In this document: piece after piece, positions 1 to 10,956 of the stretch
Position numbering within the stretch: position 1 is the first letter of the stretch
How the letters are laid out: each line of letters begins with the position of its first letter
Assembly: GCA_007844125.1 (NCBI GenBank)
Contig: CM017567.1
Coordinates: 8,640,196 to 8,704,195 of the forward strand
Direction of reading: 5' to 3'
Origin: Sinonovacula constricta
Lineage: Eukaryota > Mollusca > Bivalvia > Cardiida > Solecurtidae
DNA: 64,000 bases
Made by a program: the position numbers and the translations under genes
Notes under the pieces: model-generated
Database searches by the model: none
Told to the model about the DNA's origin: nothing
Seen by the model: only the letters and a program-made list of their open reading frames with translations

Positions 1-286
1 CCTGTAACTGTCTTTCACAAAAGGGCCAACTGGGTGCTTAAAGATTGTGTTCAAAAGTTATGACCAGTTTTTTCCCCCCCTCACACAACAATGTGAATTA
101 TTGTTACCTAAAAGATCATGCAAAATGCTGTTCTGCATCAAAAGTGAAGATAACACCCTAGTCGGCATTACAAACATGTATTTTCTGTTTCATCCATGCT
201 GCAAAATTTGCTAAACTAAGAAGACACATGGCCATTTACATTTGAGACCATGGTATTCGGTAAAGGCAAACTGTCAGATACCTCCT
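1..286. mobile_element. Partial copy of the TTAA-bounded repeat family seen complete at 29233-30106
   Basis: The stretch shares blocks with the complete element at 29237-30102: GCAAAATGCTGTTC near 120, a 'tcggcattacaaacatgtatttt' type block near 160-185, and the terminal block ending ACTGTCAGATACCTCC. It is cut by the left edge of the window and looks internally shortened. It encodes nothing recognisable. The terminal TTAA seen in the complete copy is degraded here to TTCAA. Confidence 0.5.
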
Positions 287-586
287 TCAAACAGGTTTTC
301 AGAATTCTAAACTAACACTTCTTGAGGAGTTTCTCAGACAAAAAGTGAAAGGAAAACAGAACAATCCAAGTGAAAACAATTATATTTTATTCTTTAGTTT
401 AAAGTCCTCAGACATGTGCTCTAAAAGAGAAAGGCACATGACATCAGACATGCTAACTCTTGTTAGCAAGACAGCTTGGTATGGTAGATGTCTGATCTGG
501 ATGTACACTATTTACCTAAGCCTGGTGGATATGTGTAGCGGGTTAAGAGTTATAAAAAAATATCTGGGGTTGAACAATTGTTGACT

Positions 587-794
587 TTAACCCTTAGTTG
601 GCTAATCATGTATTGATATTGCCTTGGCTAATAGTGTAGATCCAGAGTAGCATTCTCCCTGCTGGGAAGTGTCATGTTATGATCTGCAGTATTTGCAGCT
701 GAGTAGAAATATTTCCAGGCACCTTTGCATGGTGATGTAAGATGACGTAAGAATTAGTTTGTGTAATTAACAAATGTAGCAAGCTAAGGGTTAA
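587..794. mobile_element. MITE with central palindrome, best copy of family A
   Basis: TTAA at 587-590 is followed by CCCTTAG, and the far end is CTAAGGG followed by TTAA at 791-794, so about 200 bp is enclosed by inverted ends and TTAA on both sides. The middle (about 625-703) is an imperfect palindrome: a left arm reading AATAGTGTAGATCC and a right arm reading ATGATCTGCAGTATTTGC. There is no coding capacity. TTAA target duplication is known for piggyBac and Kolobok transposons, but which superfamily mobilised this element is not visible. More than ten other full or partial copies lie in this window. Confidence 0.65.
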
Positions 795-1602
795 CTTTTC
801 TGAGAGCACCGTTGGATTTAGGTGTTTGCTGTCGTCAGTGAAGTGGAACATGGATGATTATTGATATCCTGGGTAGAATGTTGTATTGTGTGGTCTACGC
901 TTGATACCACTACCTCTGTTGATTTAACCTCATTCAAAGGATTGTAACACCTGTTTTTTTTACTTAGTTCTGATGTAAAAACTGAAATAAGTCTTTTGTC
1001 AAAGATGTGGGTGTCTTGTAAAATATGAAACTAGTTTCTGTGTCCTGGCAGGATCTATTTATGTTGAGGATTTTTTTGTGTTAGTGTTACTGAGGTTTGG
1101 ATGTAACCTTAGACTACCTTGGTTAAGGTAAGGGAATGAAAGAAGAGAGAAAGGGACAAAGAAAGGAAGGAGAGACTGTAATTTAGGAAGGAGTAAGATA
1201 CATGTGATTTGGGCTATTAACAGAAGGGTAGAGAGAGCTTGATCAAAGAGAGGCTAAGAGGCAGATAAATGAAGATTTTTTACATGGATTTCTAAAGGCC
1301 TTATTTATTGATTGAAATAAAAACTGACAATTAAGAATGGACTTTAGGGCAAGAATGGCAGTTATTGTAACCAAGTGCTTATGTTCTTCTTAGCTCACTT
1401 CTTCTATTTTCTTTTTCTCTTTAGCAAGTATTGCTGGTACCCATATTCTTCATCCCAATGTAACAATGTGATAACTACCGACAGTCAAGGGCTTATGTGA
1501 AATTTGGACTAAATTTCCATCCCCATCCCACATCTCTGACTCCTCTACCTGAATCTTTTCACCATTAACCTCTTAAACATGCATGATATAACTTTATGTT
1601 TT

Positions 1603-1660
1603 TGTTTTTTGGGTTTTACGGCACACCAACACTTGATAGGTCATACGGCGCCAAATATAA
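1603..1660. repeat. Fragment of a dispersed repeat (tttacggcacacc... motif)
   Basis: The segment GGGTTTTACGGCACACC followed by GGTCATACGGCGCCAAAT recurs almost unchanged at 27722-27770. Two near-identical short blocks 26 kb apart in otherwise unlike sequence indicate a dispersed repeat. The class is not recognised. Confidence 0.5.
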
Positions 1661-1670
1661 CTTTAGTAAA

Positions 1671-3050
1671 TGATATAGATCCATATCAGCCAACATCCAC
1701 TGATGCCTGTCTGATCAGCATCTGCACTATTTGATGTAGGGTCTTAACCAGTATATCTTATAGCCTTTTCAAGTAGCTGTTAACAAGGAGCTTTAATTTA
1801 ATTAGTTATTAGCAAATGGGGCAGGCTCAGAAATAACAAATAGCTAAACATGGCTAGGGTTCAGTTGGGTGACTACAAATGATTGTTATACCAAGCTGTG
1901 CCATGGTACCCAGTTGTGATTTTGTCACAAGGGCCAGTGGACCCTTTGTACGGGTAACCAAGTTAGGGGCCACCTTCTCATGATATCTTGTATTGTGCCC
2001 AGCACTGACAAATACCAATCCTTGCAGGGATCATAAAATGAAGAAATTGATTGAAATGGGTTTTTAAAATACAAATTAACCTGTTTCAAAATTGAATTTA
2101 TAGAAAAAATGTACTAGAGACTGGTTTTTGTTATTTTTTTATGGTACAATCAACATTAATATAATAATGCAATGATAGAAGACTAGTGCACTCTTTATAC
2201 CAAAATATTATTGGGTTAAGTTATATGCCTTTAATCTAGATTATTTCTGAAAGGTCTTCGTACCACTAAAATTTACTTTCAAGTTTCTTGAAAATTAAAG
2301 TTAAAATTGTAAAAAGCAAACATTATAAAAGTCTCAAGATAGGATATTTTAAGAAAACAAACTGTGGCAACCCCACCTCCAGATTATAAACAAATTTAAA
2401 TTATATTTTTATATCAGTTAGACTATGTATGTAAGCAGAAAGTCTTAAAATGATGAAATTAATATATGTGCAAAATCCAACTTAACATTCTGAACCCACT
2501 TTCAAGATCCAGAAAAAAACACTTGCCCATTGGGCGACAAACTTAATAAAATTCACATGTCTGCCCTTAAAATTAGTCATCACGAATGATCAGACTTGAG
2601 CTGGTTATTGCCAGAAAAATGAATCACAATTATCGATACTATGACAATGTTTGTCATCTGAAATTATACGGTTTCATGATACTTCACCCAAACATTTCAT
2701 TTTCAATTAAATTAAGTGAAGTTGTCATTAATAACTTTAAGTGATTCTGTGTATTAATTCTGTGTGCATTTATCAATTGTTAAAATATTGTATTCTAAAA
2801 ATATGAATTTCAAGAGCTTTCCAATGATGTATAGCTTTTAATTTTCGGACCACAAATGAAGAAATTACAAGAAAATAAAATTTACCCTTCTTTACAATTC
2901 ATATGAAAATCCCTTGAAGTTACCATCAAAGATGGCTGCCAAGATAAGGTATTTTCACTGATGTGGAAACTATCTATTGATCAGACTTGGGCAATGGTGA
3001 AGGTCTTGACCAGCTGTCTTTTACTGGAAGCTGTCTGATCTGGATCTACA
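1671..3050. mobile_element. Two partial family A palindrome cores (1671-1737 and 2973-3050)
   Basis: At 1671-1737 a left arm (TATAGATCCATATCAG) faces a right arm (CTGATCAGCATCTGCACT). At 2973-3050 the right arm reads GTCTGATCTGGATCTACACT. The outer TTAA-bounded ends were not found at either place, so both are decayed. The sequence between them (1738-2972) is AT-rich and I see no gene in it. Confidence 0.45.
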
Positions 3051-3866
3051 CTGCTGAAACTATAGAAAATGTGTTTAGCTCAGTAAATGTAGCATCCCAA
3101 GTTTATTATTTTTTTATCAGTAAACATCATACATGTATTTATTTCACTTGTTCAGTATGACCTGAAACATTGTTTTTAACAGATTGTACACACATTGTTA
3201 TACTGGTAAAATATGAAACCCCCGGTAAAGTAAAGATGTTTATCAGAAAAACAGTTTCGTCTTGTCAATGCATCATTACTCAAGCATTCAATAAATGATG
3301 GCTGTTTTATTTGAATTAGCTTATCTGATTTTACAACCAGGTAAATGAGAGTTTGTATTTAACAGATAACTCAAGCCTTATTTAATTGTTTATTATTTTG
3401 CAACTGAGATACCTTGAATATGGATTATCGTTTGATTGCTTATTGCTTTGCTCAAAGTTATAATAGTTAAATTTTATTTTTTATTAAAAGTATTTACCGA
3501 TTTAAGCACCCCAGTCGGACCATATTGCCGACTGACTGTTCCAAGGCGGTAACTGTCTGGTTTGCTCTTTTAGAATCATAAAAACAATTCTTCTTACTTT
3601 TCACTTGGCCTGCACATGAAATACCTTTGTCCTGTGCCTTTTCAGAGTTGAATATATGTTGCAATGCTCAAAGGACTTTGCCATCTATTCTTGTTTGAAA
3701 TTGATTACACATATTTCATGTTTCTCATATTTCAGATAAATGCACACATTCATAAATTATAAACAGACACACTAGCCTACATTTAAGAATAATAACCAAA
3801 CTGTGTATGCAAATAACCTCACTAATACACATTCAAAATTTATGAACAACCCAAAACATTCACATT
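3051..3866. other. AT-rich intergenic stretch, nothing recognised
   Basis: No open frame of coding character, no RNA gene and no clear repeat family was recognised between the palindrome fragment and the SINE. Confidence 0.4.
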
Positions 3867-4154
3867 GGACCTGGTAACGCAATTGATAGAGCATTGGCTT
3901 CAGGTACGAGAGGCCCTGGGTTCGATCCCAGGCTGCAACATACCAAAGCTCCTTGCTTACGCTGAAACAAATAGGAGGATAGTTCCATGACTGGTTGGCC
4001 CGGTGTCAGGCTAATGTGACTGGGTGTGGTATCATGCCAGGTGTTCATGGCATGATATACACAGTGAAGGCAGCACTATATCTGTTTTGAGTGGACACCG
4101 TCTTCAGAAAACTGAAATACTGTTGGCGGGACGATAAACCCAATAAACAAACAA
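3867..4154 (+). mobile_element. tRNA-derived SINE, family 1
   Basis: The head resembles a tRNA gene: an A-box-like block starts after GGACCTGGTAACGC, and a B box GGTTCGATCCC lies at 3919-3929. The body is unrelated to tRNA and contains GTGACTGGGTGTGGTATCAT and CAGTGAAGGCAGCACTATA. The tail ends ACGATAAACCCAATAAACAA. The same arrangement recurs at 7194-7466 (-), 17171-17432 (+), 43741-44046 (-) and 51278-51581 (-), so this is a retroposed family and not a functional tRNA gene. It has no coding capacity and would depend on a partner LINE. Confidence 0.8.
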
Positions 4155-4689
4155 TACATACACACATTCATGCACACATTTTTGTTACAACATATTTTGT
4201 TAACCCCATTCAGGGCAAGGGCTTATAGATATTAAACTGAGATTTTCCCATGCATCGTATTGGTCATTTTTGATGAGATTCGAAATCGGACAAATTAAAT
4301 GCTTGTTAATTGTGTCAAATTTAAAGTTTATGTTAATTTTGTTTATAATTTATATAGTATTATAAGTTATATATGTTATTAATATATTGTTATAGTTTAT
4401 AGTTTTGTTGATTGAATCTGCAGGTCTTGAGTTATAAAAAGGCTACACTTCGGTTATATATTAGTGTCAGTGATATTTATCATTTATCACTCAAATTTAA
4501 ATTCAAGACTTGTATATTTTACTGCATTGTAAATATCATAATACCCTCTTTGTACAGATCATTAAAGGAGATAAGATGACATTTATGATAAAAGCTGGGT
4601 GATATGGATAGATCATAAAGCTTGCTACTATCTTCATCAGCAGTTTGATAGTGTTGGAGTGATTAGACGATAACTAGCACTTTGTGGAG

Positions 4690-4897
4690 ATACAGCTCTG
4701 AACCTGCTTAGCAAGTATTAACAATATCTAATAGCAAATAGTGTAGATTCATACCAATCAGATCCTGCTATAAGCTGTAGGATCAGGATCTGTACTATTT
4801 ATTGTTGAATCTAGCTATATGCCTTGTTACATACAGTTGTTGTTGGCTGTAACAGAGATTTTGTATTGCTTATTAATAAATATAGCATAAGGGTTAA
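4690..4897. mobile_element. Family A MITE with palindromic core
   Basis: The core at about 4733-4802 has left arm AGCAAATAGTGTAGATTC and right arm GGATCAGGATCTGTACTATT. The right terminus reads ATAGCATAAGGGTTAA (TTAA at 4894-4897), matching the right end of the copy at 587-794. The left end is degraded, so its boundary is approximate. Confidence 0.55.
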
Positions 4898-5226
4898 TAG
4901 GGCTGCGTATCTTTGGTGTGGACCTATTGTTTGTACACAGTGAAGAGACGGATTCACTTGTGGTCACTCTTGTTTGTAAACATTTCTGCGTAAGGCCTTG
5001 TGAAGAACATTAAATATGCTGGATTTCCCCCATATTTGGAATAGGAGCACACGATGTTGCAACAGACATTACTTCATTTGAGCAGACAAGTGTGACATTA
5101 TGCTAAAACATGGATATTGTGTCTTTGCCAACCTTTTATTCCCAGTAGTGTTTTTGTTATAATTTAGCCTTGTACACAAAGATGCTAATCAAAGTTTGTT
5201 TTACTTACATGTCACATGGGTGATAA

Positions 5227-6961
5227 CAAGATTTTTTTGTCAGCATACGGATGCAGCCAGATTCTCTTGTCACCACATGGATGTTAGCCAGATTTTCATG
5301 TCACCACATGGATGTTAGCCAGATTTTCATGTCACCACATGAAGGTAGCCAGATTTTCATGTCACCACATGAAGGTAGCCAGATTTTCATGTCACCACAT
5401 GGATGTTAGCCAGATTTTCATGTCACCACATGGATGTTAGCCAGATTTTCATGTCACCACATGGATGTTAGCCAGATTTTCATGTCACCACATGGATGTT
5501 AGCCAAATTTTCATGTCACCACATGGATGTTAGCCAAATTTTCATGTCACCACATGAAGGTAGCCAGATTTTCATGTCACCACATGGATGTTAGCCAGAT
5601 TTTCATGTCACCACATGGATGTTAGCCAAATTTTCATGTCACCACATGAAGGTAGCCAGATTTTCATGTCACCACATGGATGTTAGCCAGATTTTCATGT
5701 CACCACATGGATGTTAGCCAGATTTTCATGTCACCACATGGATGTTAGCTAGATTTTCATGTCACCACATGAAGGTAGCCAGATTTTTATGTCACCAAAT
5801 GGATGTTAGCCAGATTTTCATGTCACCACATGAAGGTAGCCAGATTTTCATGTCACCAAATGGATGTTAGCCAGATTTTCATGTCACCACATGAAGGTAG
5901 CCAGATTTTCATGTCACCACATGGATGTTAGCCAGATTTTCATGTCACCACATGGATGTTAGCCAGATTTTCATGTCACCACATGGATGTTAGCCAGATT
6001 TTCATGTCACCACATGGATGTTAGCCAGATTTTCATGTCACCACATGGATGTTAGCCAGATTTTCATGTCACCACATGAAGGTAGCCAGATTTTCTTGTA
6101 ACCACATGAAGGTAGCCAGATTTTCATGTCACCACATGGATGCCAGATTTTCATGTCACCACATGAAGGTAGCCAGATTTTCATGTCGCCACATGGATGT
6201 TAGCCAGATTTTCATGTCACCACATGGATGTTAGCCAGATTTTCATGTCACCACATGAAGGTAGCCAGATTTTCATGTCACCAAATGGATGTTAGCCAGA
6301 TTTTCATGTCACCACATGAAGGTAGCCAGATTTTCATGTCACCAAATGGATGTTAGCCAGATTTTCATGTCACCACATGAAGGTAGCCAGATTTTCATGT
6401 CACCACATGGATGTTAGCCAGATGTTCATGTCACCACATGGATGTTAGCCAGATTTTCATGTCACCACATGGATGTTAGCCAGATTTTCATGTCACCACA
6501 TGAAGTAAGCCAGATTTTTATGTCACCACATGAAGTTAGCCAGATTTTCTTGTAACCACATGAAGTAAGCCAGATTTTCTTGTAACCACATGAAGTAAGC
6601 CAGATTTTCATGTCACCACATGAAGTTAGCCAGATTTTCTTGTAACCACATGGAAGTTAGCCAGATTTTCATGTCATCACATAGATGATAGCAAAATTTC
6701 ATGTCACCACATAGATGTTAGCCAGATTCTCTTGTCATCACACGAATGTAAGCAAAATTTTTTGGTCACCGTATGTATGTGGCCAGATTGTCTTGTCACC
6801 ACATAGATGTTAGGCAGATGCTCTTGTCACCACACAGATGCTGGCCAGATTTTCATGTCACCATTTGGACATTAACAAGAGTTTCTTTACGCTTTTCCAA
6901 ATCTGTGGTTCAGTTTATGCTTGTGTTGGCTAAATTTTGTTTTCTTGACATGGATGTTGGC
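5227..6961. repeat. Minisatellite, 30/31-bp unit, about 53 copies
   Basis: A unit containing CCAGATTTTCATGTCACCAC is repeated head to tail. Two sub-types alternate: one continues ATGGATGTTAG (31 bp) and the other ATGAAGGTAG (30 bp). Copies at both edges (before about 5260 and after about 6660) are more diverged than those in the middle, as expected when unequal exchange homogenises the centre. Open frames here are short repeated peptides created by the unit and are not taken as genes. Confidence 0.95.
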
Positions 6962-7193
6962 TGTTTTTAGAATTTACCTAAGGGCTTAATTGTTTGACTG
7001 AAACAAATTCAGTAAAATAGATGTAAACCTGACCAAGCTATGTTACACCTTTAATTATTTATGGTGATAATCAAGTGGTTTGCATCCTAATTGGGGCAAG
7101 AACCTTCAAGTGGGGATGTCTCCCAGCTGACCATTTGTGAAGCTGTGGTTCTACCCAGACATGTCTGTTGTCTTTCTACTCCAATAATTGACA

Positions 7194-7466
7194 TGTTTGT
7201 TTATTGGGTTTATCATCCCACCAACAGTATTTCAGTTTTCTGGAGATGGTGTCCTCTTGAAGTAGATATAGTGCTGCCTTCACTGTGTATAGCATGCAGT
7301 GAACACCCAGTCACATTATCCTGACACCGGGCAACCATTCATGGAACTACCCTCATATTTGCTTGAGCGTAAGCAAGGTAGCTATGCCACTACCATTTTT
7401 AAAGACTTTGGTATGTTCCGGCCCGGGATCGAATCAAGGGCCTTCCGTACATGGAGCCTATAATTG
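7194..7466 (-). mobile_element. tRNA-derived SINE, family 1, head degraded
   Basis: Read on the - strand this matches the SINE at 3867-4154: the tail block TTTGTTTATTGGGTTTATC, the body CAGTATTTCAGTTTTCTGG and the B-box region GGATCGAATCA. The A-box end is lost in diverged sequence after about 7466. Confidence 0.75.
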
Positions 7467-8800
7467 ACTTGAATGCCAATATGAAAATAATGGTGTCAGT
7501 GTGACATTACAAAAAAACAATCATTTATTGACCTTGTATCAGAAAATAAAGAACATCATATTAAGGCAAAATAGATGTGATTTACTTTAAAGTCTCAGCT
7601 AAAATCTGCTTGTTGATGTCCTATGAGGAAGTTTCTATTTAACACAACATACAGTTTCTAGGGTAAATGCACTTTGCATACACATCATAATTAGCTATTT
7701 TAGAACCATTTAGAACACATGCAATGAATGCATCAGGGGATTACAAAGGCTTGGGTAAAATGATATTTTACCAGGATTATTAAAATAGAAACACAGTGCT
7801 TGATGAATGTATACCAAGAATGTGTCTAAAAAAACAACTAAAGGATCGTACATCTTATTCAATATCTATAAATATAACAAATTCTTAGTGTGTAAAAGAG
7901 TACGTTGAAATAGTTATCAAATCAAACTGTTTATGGTCTGTACTGTCTATCCATTGAAGAAGTAATAAACTTTATCTTAGTTAAAGGCAAGAATGTGCAT
8001 AAGGATAAAAATTATTCTAAAACCAAAACACAAAAATGATCTTGTTTCCTGTAGTTGACTAGTTGATATTGATAAACATTTGAAATGAACCTTTAACTGT
8101 GTTATCCAACAGTTTTCCTTGATCTAATGGTGTTAGTAACACATGTGACAATGTTACCATTGTTTGTGGAAGCTGAAGCATACATGTTACTTCTGCACAA
8201 ACCCAAACTTAAGTCTAAGAAAAGACCATTTTTCTTACATTACCCTATTTGAAAGATAGTACAAATTGTGAAATATATCACTTTAAATGTCCATTCTTTT
8301 CAAATCTACAAACAAGCAGATTTTTGCTAAATATGGACACTAACGTCAGTGTGGATAACATAACTGGGGATATAAAGTTTCTCAAAGGTAAGTGGTTACA
8401 AGGTTTAAGAATAGCTACCTGTGCAGCGTGCTTCAGATAGGAAACATGTTTGTGATGACAAGTGGACTTTTACGTTCATTTGGCCATTGATGTAGGACAT
8501 CAATAATAAGCATTTCGAGGCACCTGTTCAGGCAAGAAAAATTTATTTGTTAGTTTGAGAGAACAAAAATGGCCCTTACTGTCAGACAACACCTTTAAGA
8601 GTTGGACGTCAAATGCACTTTTCATGTTCTATATTTTATGCAGCATGGATTGTTTGGGTTTAATTACTGTATTACAATATTGCAATACCAACCAAATAGT
8701 ATTGACTTCCATCCTACAGCTGTCAGTTGACTGTATACACATCCACCCCATGGCTGGTTAGAACCCTTGGTGCCCATAAATATAGTATAATTAATATTCC
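7467..8800. other. AT-rich intergenic stretch without recognised gene
   Basis: Only short open frames without coding character are present, and no repeat family was recognised. Confidence 0.4.
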
Positions 8801-9013
8801 TAACTCTTAGCATGCTTAACATGAATTGTCGTGGCTAGTGCAAATAGTTAAGATCCAGATCAGAGCGCTGCCAGCGTCAGCTCCTGCTGTGTGCTGCCTT
8901 ATCAGGTTTGGCACTATTTGTAGCTGAGTCTAGCAACCTTAACATAAAGATGTGAGAAGATGACGAAGAATAAGTAAGAGTTATGTATGAAATGTAGCAT
9001 GATAAGGGATAAT
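8801..9013. mobile_element. Family A MITE with palindromic core
   Basis: The left end TAACTCTTAGCATGCTTAAC and right end AATGTAGCATGATAAGGG are inverted relatives of each other and match the termini at 587-794. The core at about 8838-8930 carries arms CAAATAGTTAAGATCCAGAT and TTATCAGGTTTGGCACTATT. A further right-half fragment seems to follow at about 9247-9365. Confidence 0.6.
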
Positions 9014-9365
9014 GAATGCACTGTAACTGTATAGTTTGACGTTGGTTTTAGATGTCATCTTTACATAAAGTACATTTAATAGCAATGGGCTATAATTAAA
9101 AAAAGGTTAAAAGTTAAAGAGGTTTTTTTTTTATAAAATGGAGTTTTTGTTTTTTAAAGGTACGGTATGATGGTCAAATTTTTAAAATAGAAGAGAATTT
9201 AAAAAAGTGCTTGTATCACAGCAATTGTTACATTTAAGTCAGTGATAATTTATTAGTGGTGAAGACAAGTCATATGTCTAGGCTCCTTTGCATGTCCATG
9301 TGAAAAGATAACTATGAATAAACTACCAGGTATGTGTTACAAATTGTAGCCTGATAATGGTGAAT

Positions 9366-10638
9366 GTGGACAGACATTGTCTAGTATACATTTTTATCTT
9401 TTACCTTGTCACAACAAAGTCAAAGTCTATATAGCCCCAATTAATATTATATTAAGTTATGACTAGTTGTTACAACTAATTGATACCATGTTCTTAAAAA
9501 GATTCTGTGGTCCTTAGAATGGAAAACTCAAAATCATTAAAAAAATTTTATGGGTGTGGGGTTGCAAAGTGAAGTTGGATAAATGGTTTGTATATGTTGC
9601 AGTAATCCTTGTCTGTTTTGATTTTTTAACAATAATAATCAGTTTATCATTATTTCAGGTGTAAATAATTTTCATTTCCTAAACTATAAATTGACCCCCT
9701 TGAAATATATGACCTGAGAGCAGTCTTTTTTGTTCTTTATTTTTTCAGCAAATTATCTTAAAATAACCTTTTTATGATCGAACAGGGCCTTTGAGAAAAC
9801 ATTATACTTACTGGAAGGCCTTGGCAGGCAATGACAGAGCTGTATTTAGCATCTTATGTGAAATAGAATTTAATTAGGGTATGAGTATTTCCTGTAGTAT
9901 AAACGTGTGTCCAAGCCATTTTAAAAGTTCAAATAAGTGTATGGGTATTTCATACAGATTAAGCCACAGCTAGACTGTCTGCTCACTGAAAATTGTTGTA
10001 GATTATATCCCACCTTTTATAGTCATGGTATTTGATACCCATTGCTTGTTAACTAGAGATAGAAGTCAGATGGAAAAAGCAAATAAATTGAAGTGATAAT
10101 TGTTTGAATATTCTATGCTGGTGTTACCTCATTAATTCATTGCTAAGTAGCTGAGGTGGGACACTTCACTGTCTTGTGAGATATTTGAGACATATTGGAG
10201 GTCCTTATAGGAGCCATTTGAGATTGTAGATGCAGTTGAGATGTAGTTTAGAATATATTTGAGACATGCTTGAGGACAATTGGGGATGTATTGAGAAGAA
10301 ATAGAGTAGGAGCTAAGATTTCCAACAGTTTGGTTCCTTCACAGCATGTTGACAAGTGGTCTATCAAGACTGGCTGCATGTTAAATAAGTGGATATATTG
10401 TATAGATTACATTGGCGTTGCATGTTGGAAAAAATGATATTTGATACTCATCAAATTTGAGACAGTAAATGTTTCATTTAGAATTTAATATTGTGTTAAA
10501 TATTAGGGTAGCCTCAGGTAGGTTGTAACATGTTTACATTGTAAATGCAGACAACTTTATTGGAATAAACAGGATCATATGTTCTGTAAAAAAGAAAACA
10601 AAATAAGATTTTTATTTTGTATTTTTCATCTTTTTCAG
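9366..10638. other. Upstream region or 5' intron of TMEM98; no element recognised
   Basis: No gene or clear repeat is visible. A strong splice acceptor closes it: a pyrimidine-rich tract ending TTTTTCATCTTTTTCAG at 10638. So part of this stretch is probably a 5' UTR intron, with the first non-coding exon and promoter not identified. Confidence 0.4.
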
Positions 10639-10810
10639 ATTTATACCACTTCATCAACTGTACACTCAACAGACAGAGGAATATACCCATTTTAGTCTGT
10701 TCTTGTCAACTACAGTTCATCAATGAACTGGACATAATGCCTGACCTTGTACAGTTGCCATGGAAACAGGAACATTGACCCTAACCTGACCGTGGTAACC
10801 TTGGAGATTA
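10639..10810 (+). other. TMEM98: TMEM98 5' UTR portion of the first coding exon
   Basis: The sequence follows a good acceptor (polypyrimidine tract, CAG at 10636-10638) and runs to the start codon. An in-frame TAA at 10796-10798 lies just before the start, so the reading frame cannot begin further upstream. Confidence 0.55.
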
Positions 10811-10956
10811 ATGGCGGAGATGGAGACGGTGGTTGCGGTTGCTATTGGTATCCTTTCCACAGTGTTTCTAGCGTCTCTGGTGGGTCTTATCTTCGTGTGT
10901 CGACAAAAATTCTGCAAGCGAGAGGATCTCATTTCACAGCAGCATAGGCATACCAG
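10811..10956 (+). CDS. TMEM98: TMEM98 coding exon 1 (N-terminus and membrane segment)
   Basis: Encodes the start, the single membrane helix (VAVAIGILSTVFLASLVGLI) and the basic stretch after it. It ends in phase 2 at a GTAATT donor. Confidence 0.93.

Noticed and set aside
3867..3935. tRNA gene
   Set aside because: A-box and B-box motifs are present, but the head continues into a SINE body repeated five times in the window, and no acceptor stem closes.
6049..6234. Open frame of repeated ARFSCHHM peptides
   Set aside because: It is produced by the 30/31-bp minisatellite; the frame changes whenever a 31-bp unit occurs, so no long protein is encoded.
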